Source: an uncultured Algibacter sp.
Lineage (GTDB): Bacteria > Bacteroidota > Bacteroidia > Flavobacteriales > Flavobacteriaceae
NCBI GenBank assembly: GCA_947499935.1
Contig: CANMQH010000020.1
Span: 1-62,179 of the forward strand
Direction: 5' to 3'
DNA: 62,179 bases
Below the pieces are notes generated by a model that made no database searches, was not told the DNA's origin, and was given only the letters and a program-made list of their open reading frames with translations. The position numbers were made by a program, and so were the translations under genes. Shown here piece by piece: positions 9,201-16,833 of this stretch; position 1 is the first letter of the stretch, and every line of letters starts with the position of its first letter.

Positions 9201-9228
9201 TTGTCTTATTGCTTAATATCTATCTTTG
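9201..9228 (+). promoter_or_regulatory. Bacteroidota-type promoter of gltX
   Basis: TATCTTTG at 9221-9228 fits the -7 consensus TAnnTTTG, with TTG at 9201-9203 as a -33 element at a suitable spacing. It places the transcript start around 9235 and so favours the ATG at 9246 as the gltX start. An unusual feature is the TTCTGGC tandem pair immediately upstream at 9184-9197. Confidence 0.6.
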
Positions 9229-9245
9229 CCACAAATTTACAAAAC

Positions 9246-10793
9246 ATGACCAAAAACGTTCGCGTGCGTTTTGCACCCAGTCCAACAGGCCCCTTACATA
9301 TTGGAGGCGTTAGAACTGCACTTTTTAATTACCTATTTGCTAAAAAACACAACGGAACATTTGTGCTTCGTATTGAAGATACAGACCAAAACCGATATGT
9401 TGATGGTGCCGAGAAATATATAATAGATGCTTTAAATTGGTGTAATATGCCTTTTGATGAAGGTCCTGGCATAAACGAAAAATTTGGCCCATACCGACAA
9501 AGCGAGCGCAAACATTTATATAAGGCTTACGCCGAAACATTAATAGCTACAGGCAATGCATATTATGCCTTTGATACTGCCGAAGCTTTAGATGCGCATA
9601 GAAAAGACCACGAGGCCAAAGGCAAAACCTTTATCTATAATTGGCATAATAGATTAAAATTAAGTAATGCGTTATCACTAAGCGCTGAGGACGTAAAAAC
9701 TAAATTAGATGCTGGTGATGATTATGTGATTCGTTTTAAATCACCTCAAGATGAAACACTGCACTTAAAAGATATTATTCGTGGCGATATTAAAATTGAC
9801 ACCAATATTTTAGATGATAAAGTATTATTTAAAAGTGATGGGATGCCTACCTACCATTTGGCCAATATTGTAGATGATCATTTAATGGAAATCTCGCATG
9901 TTATTCGTGGCGAAGAGTGGTTGCCTTCTTTAGCTTTACACTATCAATTATACAAAGCTTTTGGTTGGGAAACTCCAGAATTTGCACATTTACCATTGAT
10001 TTTAAAACCTACCGGAAAAGGAAAATTAAGCAAGCGTGATGGCGATAAATTAGGTTTTCCTGTTTTTCCATTAGAGTGGACAGACCCAAAAACTGGCGAC
10101 GTTTCTAGAGGTTATAAAGAAGATGGCTATTTCCCTGAAGCTATGGTTAATTTCTTAGCCTTTTTAGGTTGGAACCCTGGAACGGAGCAAGAAATCTTTA
10201 ATTTAGAAGAATTAATTGAAGCTTTTGATTTGAACAAAGTAAACAAATCTGGAGCTCGTTTTGATCCTGATAAAACCAAGTGGTTTAATCACCATTACAT
10301 GCAAGAGCAAGATAATGATGCTTTGGCGGAATTGTATAAGCCTATTGTAGATGCGCAACTTGATGCGATTTCTCCCGCTGGTAGAAATGACATTGACGTC
10401 AATTATATTGCCTTAGTTATTGGTTTAATTAAAGAGCGCGCCACTTTTGTTTCAGGTTTTTGGGATTTGAGTCATTTCTTTTTTACAACCCCTACTTCTT
10501 ATGATGAAAAAGCGTCTAAAAAAGCATTAAAAGAAGACACAAAAACGGTTTTAGAAGACGTAATTTCTATTGTAAATAACATTGAAGATTTTTCAGTAGA
10601 TAACCTCAAAAACGATATTAAAGGTTGGATAACAGATAACGATATTGGTTTTGGTAAAGTCATGATGCCATTGCGTTTAGCCTTAGTTGGTGCTTTACAA
10701 GGTCCCGATGTATTTGATATTATGTTTATGATTGGGAAGGATGAGACGGTTAAGCGGATAAATAGTATTTTAAAAAATTTTAATGATAATTGA
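9246..10793 (+). CDS. gltX: Glutamate--tRNA ligase
   Basis: 515 residues. Class I aminoacyl-tRNA synthetase that charges tRNA-Glu (or also tRNA-Gln in organisms lacking GlnRS; a glnS gene is present here). The HIGH motif appears as HIGG at about 18-21 within APSPTGPLHIGG, and the KMSKS loop as KLSKR at about 260-264. The alpha-helical anticodon-binding domain follows. The start at 9246 gives the standard N-terminus and sits just after the promoter. The last codons DETVKRI are repeated in a decayed second copy at about 11.5 kb. Confidence 0.96.
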   Translation: MTKNVRVRFAPSPTGPLHIGGVRTALFNYLFAKKHNGTFVLRIEDTDQNRYVDGAEKYIIDALNWCNMPFDEGPGINEKFGPYRQSERKHLYKAYAETLIATGNAYYAFDTAEALDAHRKDHEAKGKTFIYNWHNRLKLSNALSLSAEDVKTKLDAGDDYVIRFKSPQDETLHLKDIIRGDIKIDTNILDDKVLFKSDGMPTYHLANIVDDHLMEISHVIRGEEWLPSLALHYQLYKAFGWETPEFAHLPLILKPTGKGKLSKRDGDKLGFPVFPLEWTDPKTGDVSRGYKEDGYFPEAMVNFLAFLGWNPGTEQEIFNLEELIEAFDLNKVNKSGARFDPDKTKWFNHHYMQEQDNDALAELYKPIVDAQLDAISPAGRNDIDVNYIALVIGLIKERATFVSGFWDLSHFFFTTPTSYDEKASKKALKEDTKTVLEDVISIVNNIEDFSVDNLKNDIKGWITDNDIGFGKVMMPLRLALVGALQGPDVFDIMFMIGKDETVKRINSILKNFNDN

Positions 10794-10840
10794 ATACAAC
10801 AACAACAATTAAATTAGAACAAATTTTAATTCTTAAATTC

Positions 10841-11395
10841 ATGAAAAAAAGTCTTACGTTTTTTGCTGTTTTATGTTTTGTTTTTGCAAACGCTCAATTT
10901 AAAACTGGTACTATATTTTTTAAAGACAGCACTAGTATAAATGGGCTCGTTAAAACAAAAATATTTGGTGGAGTTAAATTTAAACTAAGCAAAGACTCTA
11001 AAATAGAATCTTATGATTATAAGCAGCTTTATGGTTTTAATGTAAGTGGTAAAAAATTCAGATATATTAAGGGTAATTATAGCGCGACCCCAAGACTTTT
11101 AAACGAACTCACTAATGGTAAGATAACCTTATATAGCAATCAAGTTTATAACCCTGGTCATACTATACCTAATGGTTTTTCTGGTGGTGGAATGACATTT
11201 GGAGGAGGCACTTCAACAGTATATTTTATGAAAGTTAAAGGTAGTCTTGTAAGGCTTGGCATTAAAGTAAAAAACAAGCATAAAATATATTTTAAAGACT
11301 GCCCCCTTCTAATCGAAAAAATTGAAAACAAAGAATTATATAAGTTCGATGTTTTAGCTATTATAAATTTTTATAATGAAAACTGTGGTTCATAA
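10841..11395 (+). CDS. Secreted protein of unknown function
   Basis: 184 residues from the ATG at 10841, which gives a clean signal peptide (MKKSLTFFAVLCFVFANAQ). An upstream TTG at 10790 overlapping gltX is less likely. The mature part is beta-rich, starts FKTGTIFFKDSTSINGLV, and ends with a FYNENCGS tail. This resembles, by eye only, Bacteroidota secreted hypotheticals with a repeated strand-turn pattern. It sits between gltX and the second copy of the gltX 3' end, which marks it as inserted DNA. No function is proposed. Confidence 0.6.
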   Translation: MKKSLTFFAVLCFVFANAQFKTGTIFFKDSTSINGLVKTKIFGGVKFKLSKDSKIESYDYKQLYGFNVSGKKFRYIKGNYSATPRLLNELTNGKITLYSNQVYNPGHTIPNGFSGGGMTFGGGTSTVYFMKVKGSLVRLGIKVKNKHKIYFKDCPLLIEKIENKELYKFDVLAIINFYNENCGS

Positions 11396-11470
11396 AGAAC
11401 TAAATGGGCTAGACAAAAATTGCAATATCATTACATTTAGCATTAACTACTATTTTAAAACACCTAATAT

Positions 11471-11538
11471 GTGTTTAATATTATAATTAGTAAGAATGAG
11501 ACGGTTAAGCGGATTGAAAAGGTGATTATTGATATATA
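11471..11538 (+). pseudogene. Decayed second copy of the gltX 3' end
   Basis: Nineteen bases ATGAGACGGTTAAGCGGAT at 11496-11514 are identical to gltX 10741-10759. The in-frame reading gives VFNIIISKNETVKRIEKVI before a stop, against VFDIMFMIGKDETVKRINSIL in gltX, so homology continues on both sides with a two-codon gap. Upstream the frame is closed by a stop. It is a relic, not a gene, and frames the inserted segment that carries the 10841 gene. The rest of 11396-11620 holds nothing I recognise. Confidence 0.75.
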
Positions 11539-11620
11539 ATTATTTTTATCAAAACAAATTACTTAATTTCAATTAAAGAAAAATACAACCAACGTAATTA
11601 GTATCTAAAATAATAGCTCT

Positions 11621-12190
11621 ATGAAAAAATTAGTTTTTTGCCTTTCTTTAATTGTGTTAACCTCATGCCATACAGCATCTTATATAAACGATATAGATTC
11701 TACACCATATGGTTTAGATTATAAACAAGGAAAATGGTTGTTAAATGACATCACATCTCCTAAAGATATTAAGGAAAAACTAACACAAATTGCTTACAAA
11801 GGTTTTTACGATAAGCTTGGAAATAATCTAAAAAAAGCAAAAGATATTAAGAACCTAAGTTTACCTTTTGTTCCCATAAAACCTAATACATTAATCTTAA
11901 AGCAAATTAAGGAAAGCACAAAGTTTGACTACCTCATTAATATTGAATCTAAAAGCTCAAAAAGTGATTTTGGTGGTTTAAAAATTGGGCAAACTTATAG
12001 TGAAAAAAAAAATATTGCACAGACTATTTTAGTAGTTTACGACTTAAATACTTCAGAAATAATTTATTATAGAAAAGTTAGTGGGCAAGTAAAAATTAAT
12101 GAAAGCGATAAAGAAGATTTTGCCTTTGTAACAAGTACAGATAAAATAATGATTACCTGTTTGAAAAAGATTATGAAGAAAATTAAATAA
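11621..12190 (+). CDS. Putative lipoprotein of unknown function
   Basis: 189 residues. A typical lipoprotein signal (MKKLVFCLSLIVLTSC, Cys16) starts the protein. The mature part has alternating helices and strands, ending with a strand-rich KNIAQTILVVYDLNTSEIIYYRKVSG. The layout resembles outer-membrane-tethered assembly-type lipoproteins with a TolB-like or LpoB-like fold, but I see no diagnostic motif. It stands alone in the accessory block after gltX. Confidence 0.6.
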   Translation: MKKLVFCLSLIVLTSCHTASYINDIDSTPYGLDYKQGKWLLNDITSPKDIKEKLTQIAYKGFYDKLGNNLKKAKDIKNLSLPFVPIKPNTLILKQIKESTKFDYLINIESKSSKSDFGGLKIGQTYSEKKNIAQTILVVYDLNTSEIIYYRKVSGQVKINESDKEDFAFVTSTDKIMITCLKKIMKKIK

Positions 12191-12235
12191 TTTAAAAAAT
12201 GAAAATTAAAGGGTTACTATTTTGTTAATTGTTAT

Positions 12236-12330
12236 ATCATTTATGGAAACGACCAAGCCGATTCTGGTACGGTAACATACCGTAAAGGCATTGCTGTTTC
12301 GTTTCTATCTCAAGACCCTAAATTTGAGAC
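12236..12330 (+). pseudogene. Fragment of an ABC-F ATPase gene (Uup-like)
   Basis: The frame reads IIYGNDQADSGTVTYRKGIA then VSFLSQDPKFE. This matches the stretch after the Walker A motif in Bacteroidota ABC-F proteins (LNIIAGxDxADSG..TxRKGIxVxFLxQDPxF). Only about 30 residues remain; Walker A, signature and Walker B are absent, and no ATG opens the frame. Just upstream, an ATG at 12199 encodes nine residues (MKIKGLLFC) and stops. The similarity breaks off near 12330. Confidence 0.65.
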
Positions 12331-12337
12331 CAGAGAA

Positions 12338-12481
12338 ATGTTTGAGACTGTAGAAAAATTTAGAGACCTAATACAGAATTTTGAAAAACATACTAGTACA
12401 GAAGGTTTAAAAGATGCAGGTAAAAGTATTAAACAAGGAGGAGAAAGCTTATGGAAAAAAGCAAAAACACTTACTGAATGA
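12338..12481 (+). CDS. Small hypothetical ORF coupled to the next gene
   Basis: 47 residues, starting MFETVEKFRDLIQ and ending KKAKTLTE; predicted mostly helical and charged. It follows in the same open frame as the ABC-F fragment, so it may be the surviving tail of a chimeric reading frame. Its stop overlaps the ATG of the following membrane protein gene as ATGA, a typical translational-coupling arrangement, which argues that it may still be translated. No ribosome site decides the start. Function unknown. Confidence 0.35.
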   Translation: MFETVEKFRDLIQNFEKHTSTEGLKDAGKSIKQGGESLWKKAKTLTE

Positions 12482-12771
12482 TTATAGATTTCTTTATTGG
12501 AGCGTTGCTAGCAAACGCGATGCCTCACTTAATTTTTGGACTTACTAAAACTCATTTTCTGGGTTTATTTGGATATAGTCCTAAAGGAAATATTACCTAT
12601 GCCATGATTCAATTTTTACTTTGTGGCTTGTTATTTTTTTTAAATTATGGATACCAAGAATTAATAAATAATGGCTATTTATTAGGCGGTATAACTGTTC
12701 TTTGTCTATATTTTATGTTTGGAAAATTACTGGTCAAATTTTACTGGAAAAGAACCTCTAAAAAATATTAA
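12478..12771 (+). CDS. Small multi-pass membrane protein of unknown function
   Basis: 97 residues with about three membrane segments: residues 2-20 (IIDFFIGALLANAMPHLIFG), about 40-55 and about 67-88, ending in a basic tail (KFYWKRTSKKY). The NAMPHLIFGL segment is conserved-looking but I cannot name the family. Its ATG overlaps the stop of the preceding small ORF. The esterase gene starts 24 bp downstream, so the two may share a transcript. Confidence 0.6.
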   Translation: MIIDFFIGALLANAMPHLIFGLTKTHFLGLFGYSPKGNITYAMIQFLLCGLLFFLNYGYQELINNGYLLGGITVLCLYFMFGKLLVKFYWKRTSKKY

Positions 12772-12795
12772 TAAATTCTTTTAAATAAGAGCACA

Positions 12796-14019
12796 ATGAA
12801 AAAAGTATATTTAATTTTTCTTCTATGTTTATATTGTTTCAATAGCAATGCACAATCAAATAATGATATTAATATAGGAAAAATTGAACGTATTTATTCC
12901 AAAATATTGGGTGAAGAAAGAAAAGTATGGGTTCATGTTCCTAAAGATAAAATTGATGGTGTATTAATAAAACAAAAATACCCCGTTATATATTTATTAG
13001 ATGGCGATGCTCATTTTTCTTCTGTAGTTGGAATCATGGAAAATTTAAGCTCAAAAAGCGATAATAACGTACTTCCTAAATGCATTATAGTAGGCATTAC
13101 CAATACAAATAGAACTAGAGATTTAACACCCAAAATAAAAACTAAAGGGACACCTATTGACAGCATTACAAAAGCTAATTTAGGAGGTGGAGAAAAATTT
13201 ATTTCATTTATAGACAAAGAGTTAATTCCTAAAATTGATTTAGAATATCCCACAGCACCCCACAAAACGTTTATAGGGCATTCTCTTGGCGGACTTATGG
13301 TAATGCATACGTTTAATAAATACCCTGATTTATTTAACGCTTACATAGCTGTAGACCCTTCTATGTCGTGGGATAATAAAACCCTATTAAAAGATATAAC
13401 CCGCAATACATTACACACAAAATATAACAATAAGACACTTTTTTTAGGAATAGCAAACACGTTGCCTAATAATATAGATATTACTCGTGCAGAGAACGAT
13501 GAATCTGACCAGACACAACACATACGTTCTATTTTGGAACTTAAATCTTTTCTCGATAATGATAGTCAACTAAAATTTAAAGGAACATATTACGAAAATG
13601 ATTCTCATGGCTCTTCACCACTTATTAGTACTTATGATGGATTACGATTTATATTTGATTTTTACAATTTAAAAATTAATCTACATACTTTTTATAATCC
13701 AGAAACAGATGTAGCAAGCTTGATTGTTAATCACTTCAATAAAGTCTCTAAAACAATGGGGTATAAAATTAAACCTTATGGAAATTATATCAACAAAATG
13801 GGGCATCAATTTCTAAATGCGGGTCAATTAAAAAAATCAGAAGCGTTATTTAAATTGAATGTGACTAATTTTCCTAAAAACTATCAAGTATATAATGCAT
13901 TAGCAAATTTCTACGAAAAAAATAAAGAAGAAGAAAAAGCTATTGAAAACTACAAGAAATCAATGTCTTTAAACAAAAATTCACTTGCAAAAAACAAATT
14001 GGAAGAATTGAATAAATAA
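12796..14019 (+). CDS. Secreted alpha/beta-hydrolase esterase (enterochelin-esterase-like) with C-terminal TPR
   Basis: 407 residues. A signal peptide (MKKVYLIFLLCLYCFNSNAQ) is followed by the esterase-D/Fes-like fold: YPVIYLLDGDAHF (about 63-75), IIVGITNTNRTRDLTP (about 98-113) and the nucleophile elbow GHSLGG (about 161-166). A candidate acid-His pair is further along (YENDSHGSSP, His about 274). After about residue 330 come roughly two tetratricopeptide-like units (ALFKLNVTNFPKNYQ, KAIENYKKSMSLN). Members of this family cleave siderophore or simple carboxyl esters; substrate is not determined here. It converges on the next gene with only five bases between. Confidence 0.8.
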   Translation: MKKVYLIFLLCLYCFNSNAQSNNDINIGKIERIYSKILGEERKVWVHVPKDKIDGVLIKQKYPVIYLLDGDAHFSSVVGIMENLSSKSDNNVLPKCIIVGITNTNRTRDLTPKIKTKGTPIDSITKANLGGGEKFISFIDKELIPKIDLEYPTAPHKTFIGHSLGGLMVMHTFNKYPDLFNAYIAVDPSMSWDNKTLLKDITRNTLHTKYNNKTLFLGIANTLPNNIDITRAENDESDQTQHIRSILELKSFLDNDSQLKFKGTYYENDSHGSSPLISTYDGLRFIFDFYNLKINLHTFYNPETDVASLIVNHFNKVSKTMGYKIKPYGNYINKMGHQFLNAGQLKKSEALFKLNVTNFPKNYQVYNALANFYEKNKEEEKAIENYKKSMSLNKNSLAKNKLEELNK

Positions 14020-14024
14020 TACGT

Positions 14025-14708
14025 TTAAAAAGAAACCATTACCCCAAACACCAACATCGTTTGATTGCCTTTAAAGCGAGCATCTCCACCAACGGTATTT
14101 AAATCTTGATTTTCAAGCTTATTTAAAATGTTAGTAAAGCCATAAATATAATGCGCTTGTATCTTAAAATTTTTAATACCTAAAGACGCACCTACGACCC
14201 CATTAAAGTTAAATTGAGAAATATTTGTAATATCCTCAGCAGATAAATTGTCATAATTACTAACAAAGTAACCTTTTTGATTTTTATCCTTAAACTCTAA
14301 TTTACCATTGTACTGTAGCATGGGACCAACATCAATAGTAAAATGCTTTGGAACAATTTTTATGTGCCCCATTAACGATAACTGTACAGCAAAAATTTTA
14401 TAATTAATAAAAGCTTCTTCTGAGCTAATTAAAGCAGGTCTTCCTAAAATTTCAATATTATTTTCAGAAAATTGCATACCAAAACTCATGTTGTACCAAC
14501 GCACAGGAATATCTACCAAAGCCCTTAAACCTCCAGTAAATCCATTACTAGATTTGGTTGTAAAGTTATCGGTAACAATATCAAATTGCGTAACACCTCC
14601 TGTTATACCAATGGTATTATTAATTTTATAATGTCCTTTTTGAGCGAAGTTTTTTGTAACAAAACAAAGCATTATTGCTACTAATAGGCAAAGTTGTACT
14701 TTTTTCAT
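14025..14708 (-). CDS. Outer-membrane beta-barrel protein
   Basis: 227 residues from the second Met at 14708, which gives a usual signal peptide (MKKVQLCLLVAIMLCFVTKNFAQ); an ATG at 14723 would add five residues. The mature chain alternates amphipathic strands (SFGMQFSENNIEI, IQAHYIYGFTNILN) and ends in a strand with terminal Phe (MLVFGVMVSF), as outer-membrane barrels do. It resembles the small PorT/OMP_b-brl family of Bacteroidota. Specific function unknown. Confidence 0.7.
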   Translation of the reverse strand: MKKVQLCLLVAIMLCFVTKNFAQKGHYKINNTIGITGGVTQFDIVTDNFTTKSSNGFTGGLRALVDIPVRWYNMSFGMQFSENNIEILGRPALISSEEAFINYKIFAVQLSLMGHIKIVPKHFTIDVGPMLQYNGKLEFKDKNQKGYFVSNYDNLSAEDITNISQFNFNGVVGASLGIKNFKIQAHYIYGFTNILNKLENQDLNTVGGDARFKGNQTMLVFGVMVSF

Positions 14709-14786
14709 AGTATCTTTAGGCATGTATGAACAAATATAACTTAATTTAGTAACTGTTTATTTTCTAACTATTAACAATAATATATT

Positions 14787-15710
14787 ATGAGTATTCCAAT
14801 TATCGTCATTGCCGTTCTGTCCCTATTTATTTTAATTTCATCTTTCTTTATTGTAAAACAACAAACCGCTGTTATTATTGAGCGTTTTGGTAAGTTTAAA
14901 GTTATTCGTCAATCAGGTTTGCATCTTAAAATACCTTTAGTAGATAGAATTGCAGGTAGATTGAGCTTAAAAATCCAGCAATTAGATGTTATCGTAGAAA
15001 CAAAAACCAAAGACGATGTATTTGTGCGCCTTAAAGTATCTGTACAATACAAAGTTATTAGAAATAAGGTTGAAGATGCCTTTTATAAATTAGACTATCC
15101 GCATGATCAAATAACAAGTTATGTTTTTGATGTTGTGCGTGCAGAGGTTCCTAAAATGATTTTAGATGATGTTTTCTTGAAAAAAGATGATATTGCCATT
15201 GCTGTAAAATCTGAATTAAATGATGCCATGCAAGATTACGGTTACGATATTATTAAAACATTAGTAACCGATATAGACCCAGATGCACAAGTAAAAGAAG
15301 CTATGAACCGAATTAATGCCGCAGATAGAGAAAAAACGGCAGCACAATATGAAGGTGATGCTGCTCGTATTTTAATTGTTGAAAAAGCAAAAGCTGAAGC
15401 TGAAAGTAAGCGTTTACAAGGTCAAGGTATTGCAGACCAACGTCGTGAAATTGCTCGTGGACTAGAAGAATCTGTAGAGGTTTTAAATAAAGTTGGTATT
15501 AATTCTCAAGAGGCCTCTGCGCTTATTGTTGTAACGCAACACTACGATACACTACAGTCTATAGGTCAAGAAACAAATAGTAACTTAATTTTATTACCTA
15601 ATTCTCCACAAGCAGGTAGCCAAATGTTAAATGACATGGTCGCTAGTTTTACAGCCAGTAACCAAATTGGTGAGGCTATGAAAAACCAAAAGAAGAAGAA
15701 TATTGAATAA
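14787..15710 (+). CDS. SPFH/Band-7 (stomatin/prohibitin-like) membrane protein
   Basis: 307 residues. One N-terminal membrane anchor (IPIIVIAVLSLFILISSFFIV) precedes the SPFH domain with VERFGKFKVI-like start (IIERFGKFKVI, about 31-41) and GLHLKIPLVDRI. A coiled coil follows (EKAKAEAESKRLQGQG, about 202-217). This arrangement fits the QmcA/stomatin subgroup, scaffolds of membrane microdomains that often pair with a NfeD protease partner, not seen here. The following gene starts inside its stop, so the pair is likely co-expressed. Confidence 0.88.
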   Translation: MSIPIIVIAVLSLFILISSFFIVKQQTAVIIERFGKFKVIRQSGLHLKIPLVDRIAGRLSLKIQQLDVIVETKTKDDVFVRLKVSVQYKVIRNKVEDAFYKLDYPHDQITSYVFDVVRAEVPKMILDDVFLKKDDIAIAVKSELNDAMQDYGYDIIKTLVTDIDPDAQVKEAMNRINAADREKTAAQYEGDAARILIVEKAKAEAESKRLQGQGIADQRREIARGLEESVEVLNKVGINSQEASALIVVTQHYDTLQSIGQETNSNLILLPNSPQAGSQMLNDMVASFTASNQIGEAMKNQKKKNIE

Positions 15711-16233
15711 AATAATAAAACCCATTATAGTCATGCTACTACTCTTTTGTAGTAGCATTTCTTTTTCTCAAAATATAACAGCATTAAAAGCGTCTGCACT
15801 AAGAGATGCTAAAATTACTGCTGAAGCTACCCTAAAAATGGATTTTGAAACCGTTTTTAAATATACATTACCAAGCGTATTAGAAGCATTGGGCGGTAAA
15901 GAAAACGGTATAGAGTTATTGAAATCGATTTTTGAACCGATGGTAGAGCAAGGTTTTGTTTTTGAAAAAGCCGATATTTTAAATGTCTCTGATGTTGTTT
16001 TTGAACAAGACCAGTATCGCTGTTATTTAGAAAAATTCATTCAAATGACTATAAATGAAACTCGAATAAAATCTTACAGCTATTTATTAGGAATTTATAA
16101 TGAAACAGATAAATTTTGGTATTTTATTGAAGCAAAAGAGCTAAAAAATTCATTTAAGGTTAATAAAGTTTTACCCAATTTTAAAACAAAATTAAATATT
16201 CCTGAGAATCGTATAACATCAGAAGATATCTAG
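15703..16233 (+). CDS. Secreted protein of unknown function
   Basis: 176 residues from a TTG start that overlaps the SPFH gene by 8 bp; an internal ATG at 15733 would still encode a shortened signal segment. The signal peptide is MNKIIKPIIVMLLLFC then SSISFSQ. The mature part (FETVFKYTLPSVLEALGG... then CYLEKFIQM) has a mixed helix/strand pattern seen in NTF2-like periplasmic proteins, but this is only a resemblance. The overlap suggests translational coupling with the SPFH protein. Confidence 0.65.
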   Translation: MNKIIKPIIVMLLLFCSSISFSQNITALKASALRDAKITAEATLKMDFETVFKYTLPSVLEALGGKENGIELLKSIFEPMVEQGFVFEKADILNVSDVVFEQDQYRCYLEKFIQMTINETRIKSYSYLLGIYNETDKFWYFIEAKELKNSFKVNKVLPNFKTKLNIPENRITSEDI

Positions 16234-16274
16234 AAATAGAAAAATATTTCCTTTTAAGGATTTTAAAGAAAAGC

Positions 16275-16772
16275 CTATAATTTTTTAAACTTAGTCTTTT
16301 GTTCTATTTTTTCTTCTTCTTTTTCAGAAATCTTTCCTGGAAAAGCTAAAGACGTACTTGCAAAAGTAGTCCCAAAATTAACATTAGCATAATATACTTG
16401 GCTCACAGCATCTTTAACCTGATCCTCTGAGAGTTCTTTTAATGGATGTATAAATACAGACCAAAGCACACCATCGGAAACAGCGTATTTAACATCTAAT
16501 GCGGAATGAAAGTTAGCCACAAGAGCAGCTTTAATTAAGTCTTCATTTAAATTATTAGAATCTGCGATAGGCGATATAATACGCATTCTATTATGATTGG
16601 TATCTGTAATACTCATAAGCGGTCTATCTTTAATATAAAACTGCCATGCGCCAGATTTTCCTTTTAAAGAATCGCTAACCGATTCGTATATGGTTTCTAA
16701 CGTTTCATTGTTCATACTTTGAGAAAAAGCTAAACATGGTAACAGCAATAATAAAAATACGAGTGTCTTCAT
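16275..16772 (-). CDS. Secreted protein of unknown function
   Basis: 165 residues. Signal peptide MKTLVFLLLLLPCLAFSQ. The mature chain (MRIISPIADSNNLNEDLIKA, then ALDVKYAVSDGVLWSVFIHP) alternates strands and helices and by eye resembles the CesT/YbjN-like sensory chaperone fold. It ends in a charged tail (EKEEEKIEQKTKFKKL). Convergent with the preceding gene; neighbours give no clue. Low confidence about fold, high about being a secreted protein. Confidence 0.6.
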   Translation of the reverse strand: MKTLVFLLLLLPCLAFSQSMNNETLETIYESVSDSLKGKSGAWQFYIKDRPLMSITDTNHNRMRIISPIADSNNLNEDLIKAALVANFHSALDVKYAVSDGVLWSVFIHPLKELSEDQVKDAVSQVYYANVNFGTTFASTSLAFPGKISEKEEEKIEQKTKFKKL

Positions 16773-16833
16773 AAGTCTTTATATATTTAATATCAGTCGA
16801 AAAAAAATACATATCCAAACAAACCCTACTCAT

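Noticed and set aside
12236-12481. An intact ABC-F gene
   Set aside because: Walker A, signature and Walker B motifs are missing, and there is no start codon for the first part.
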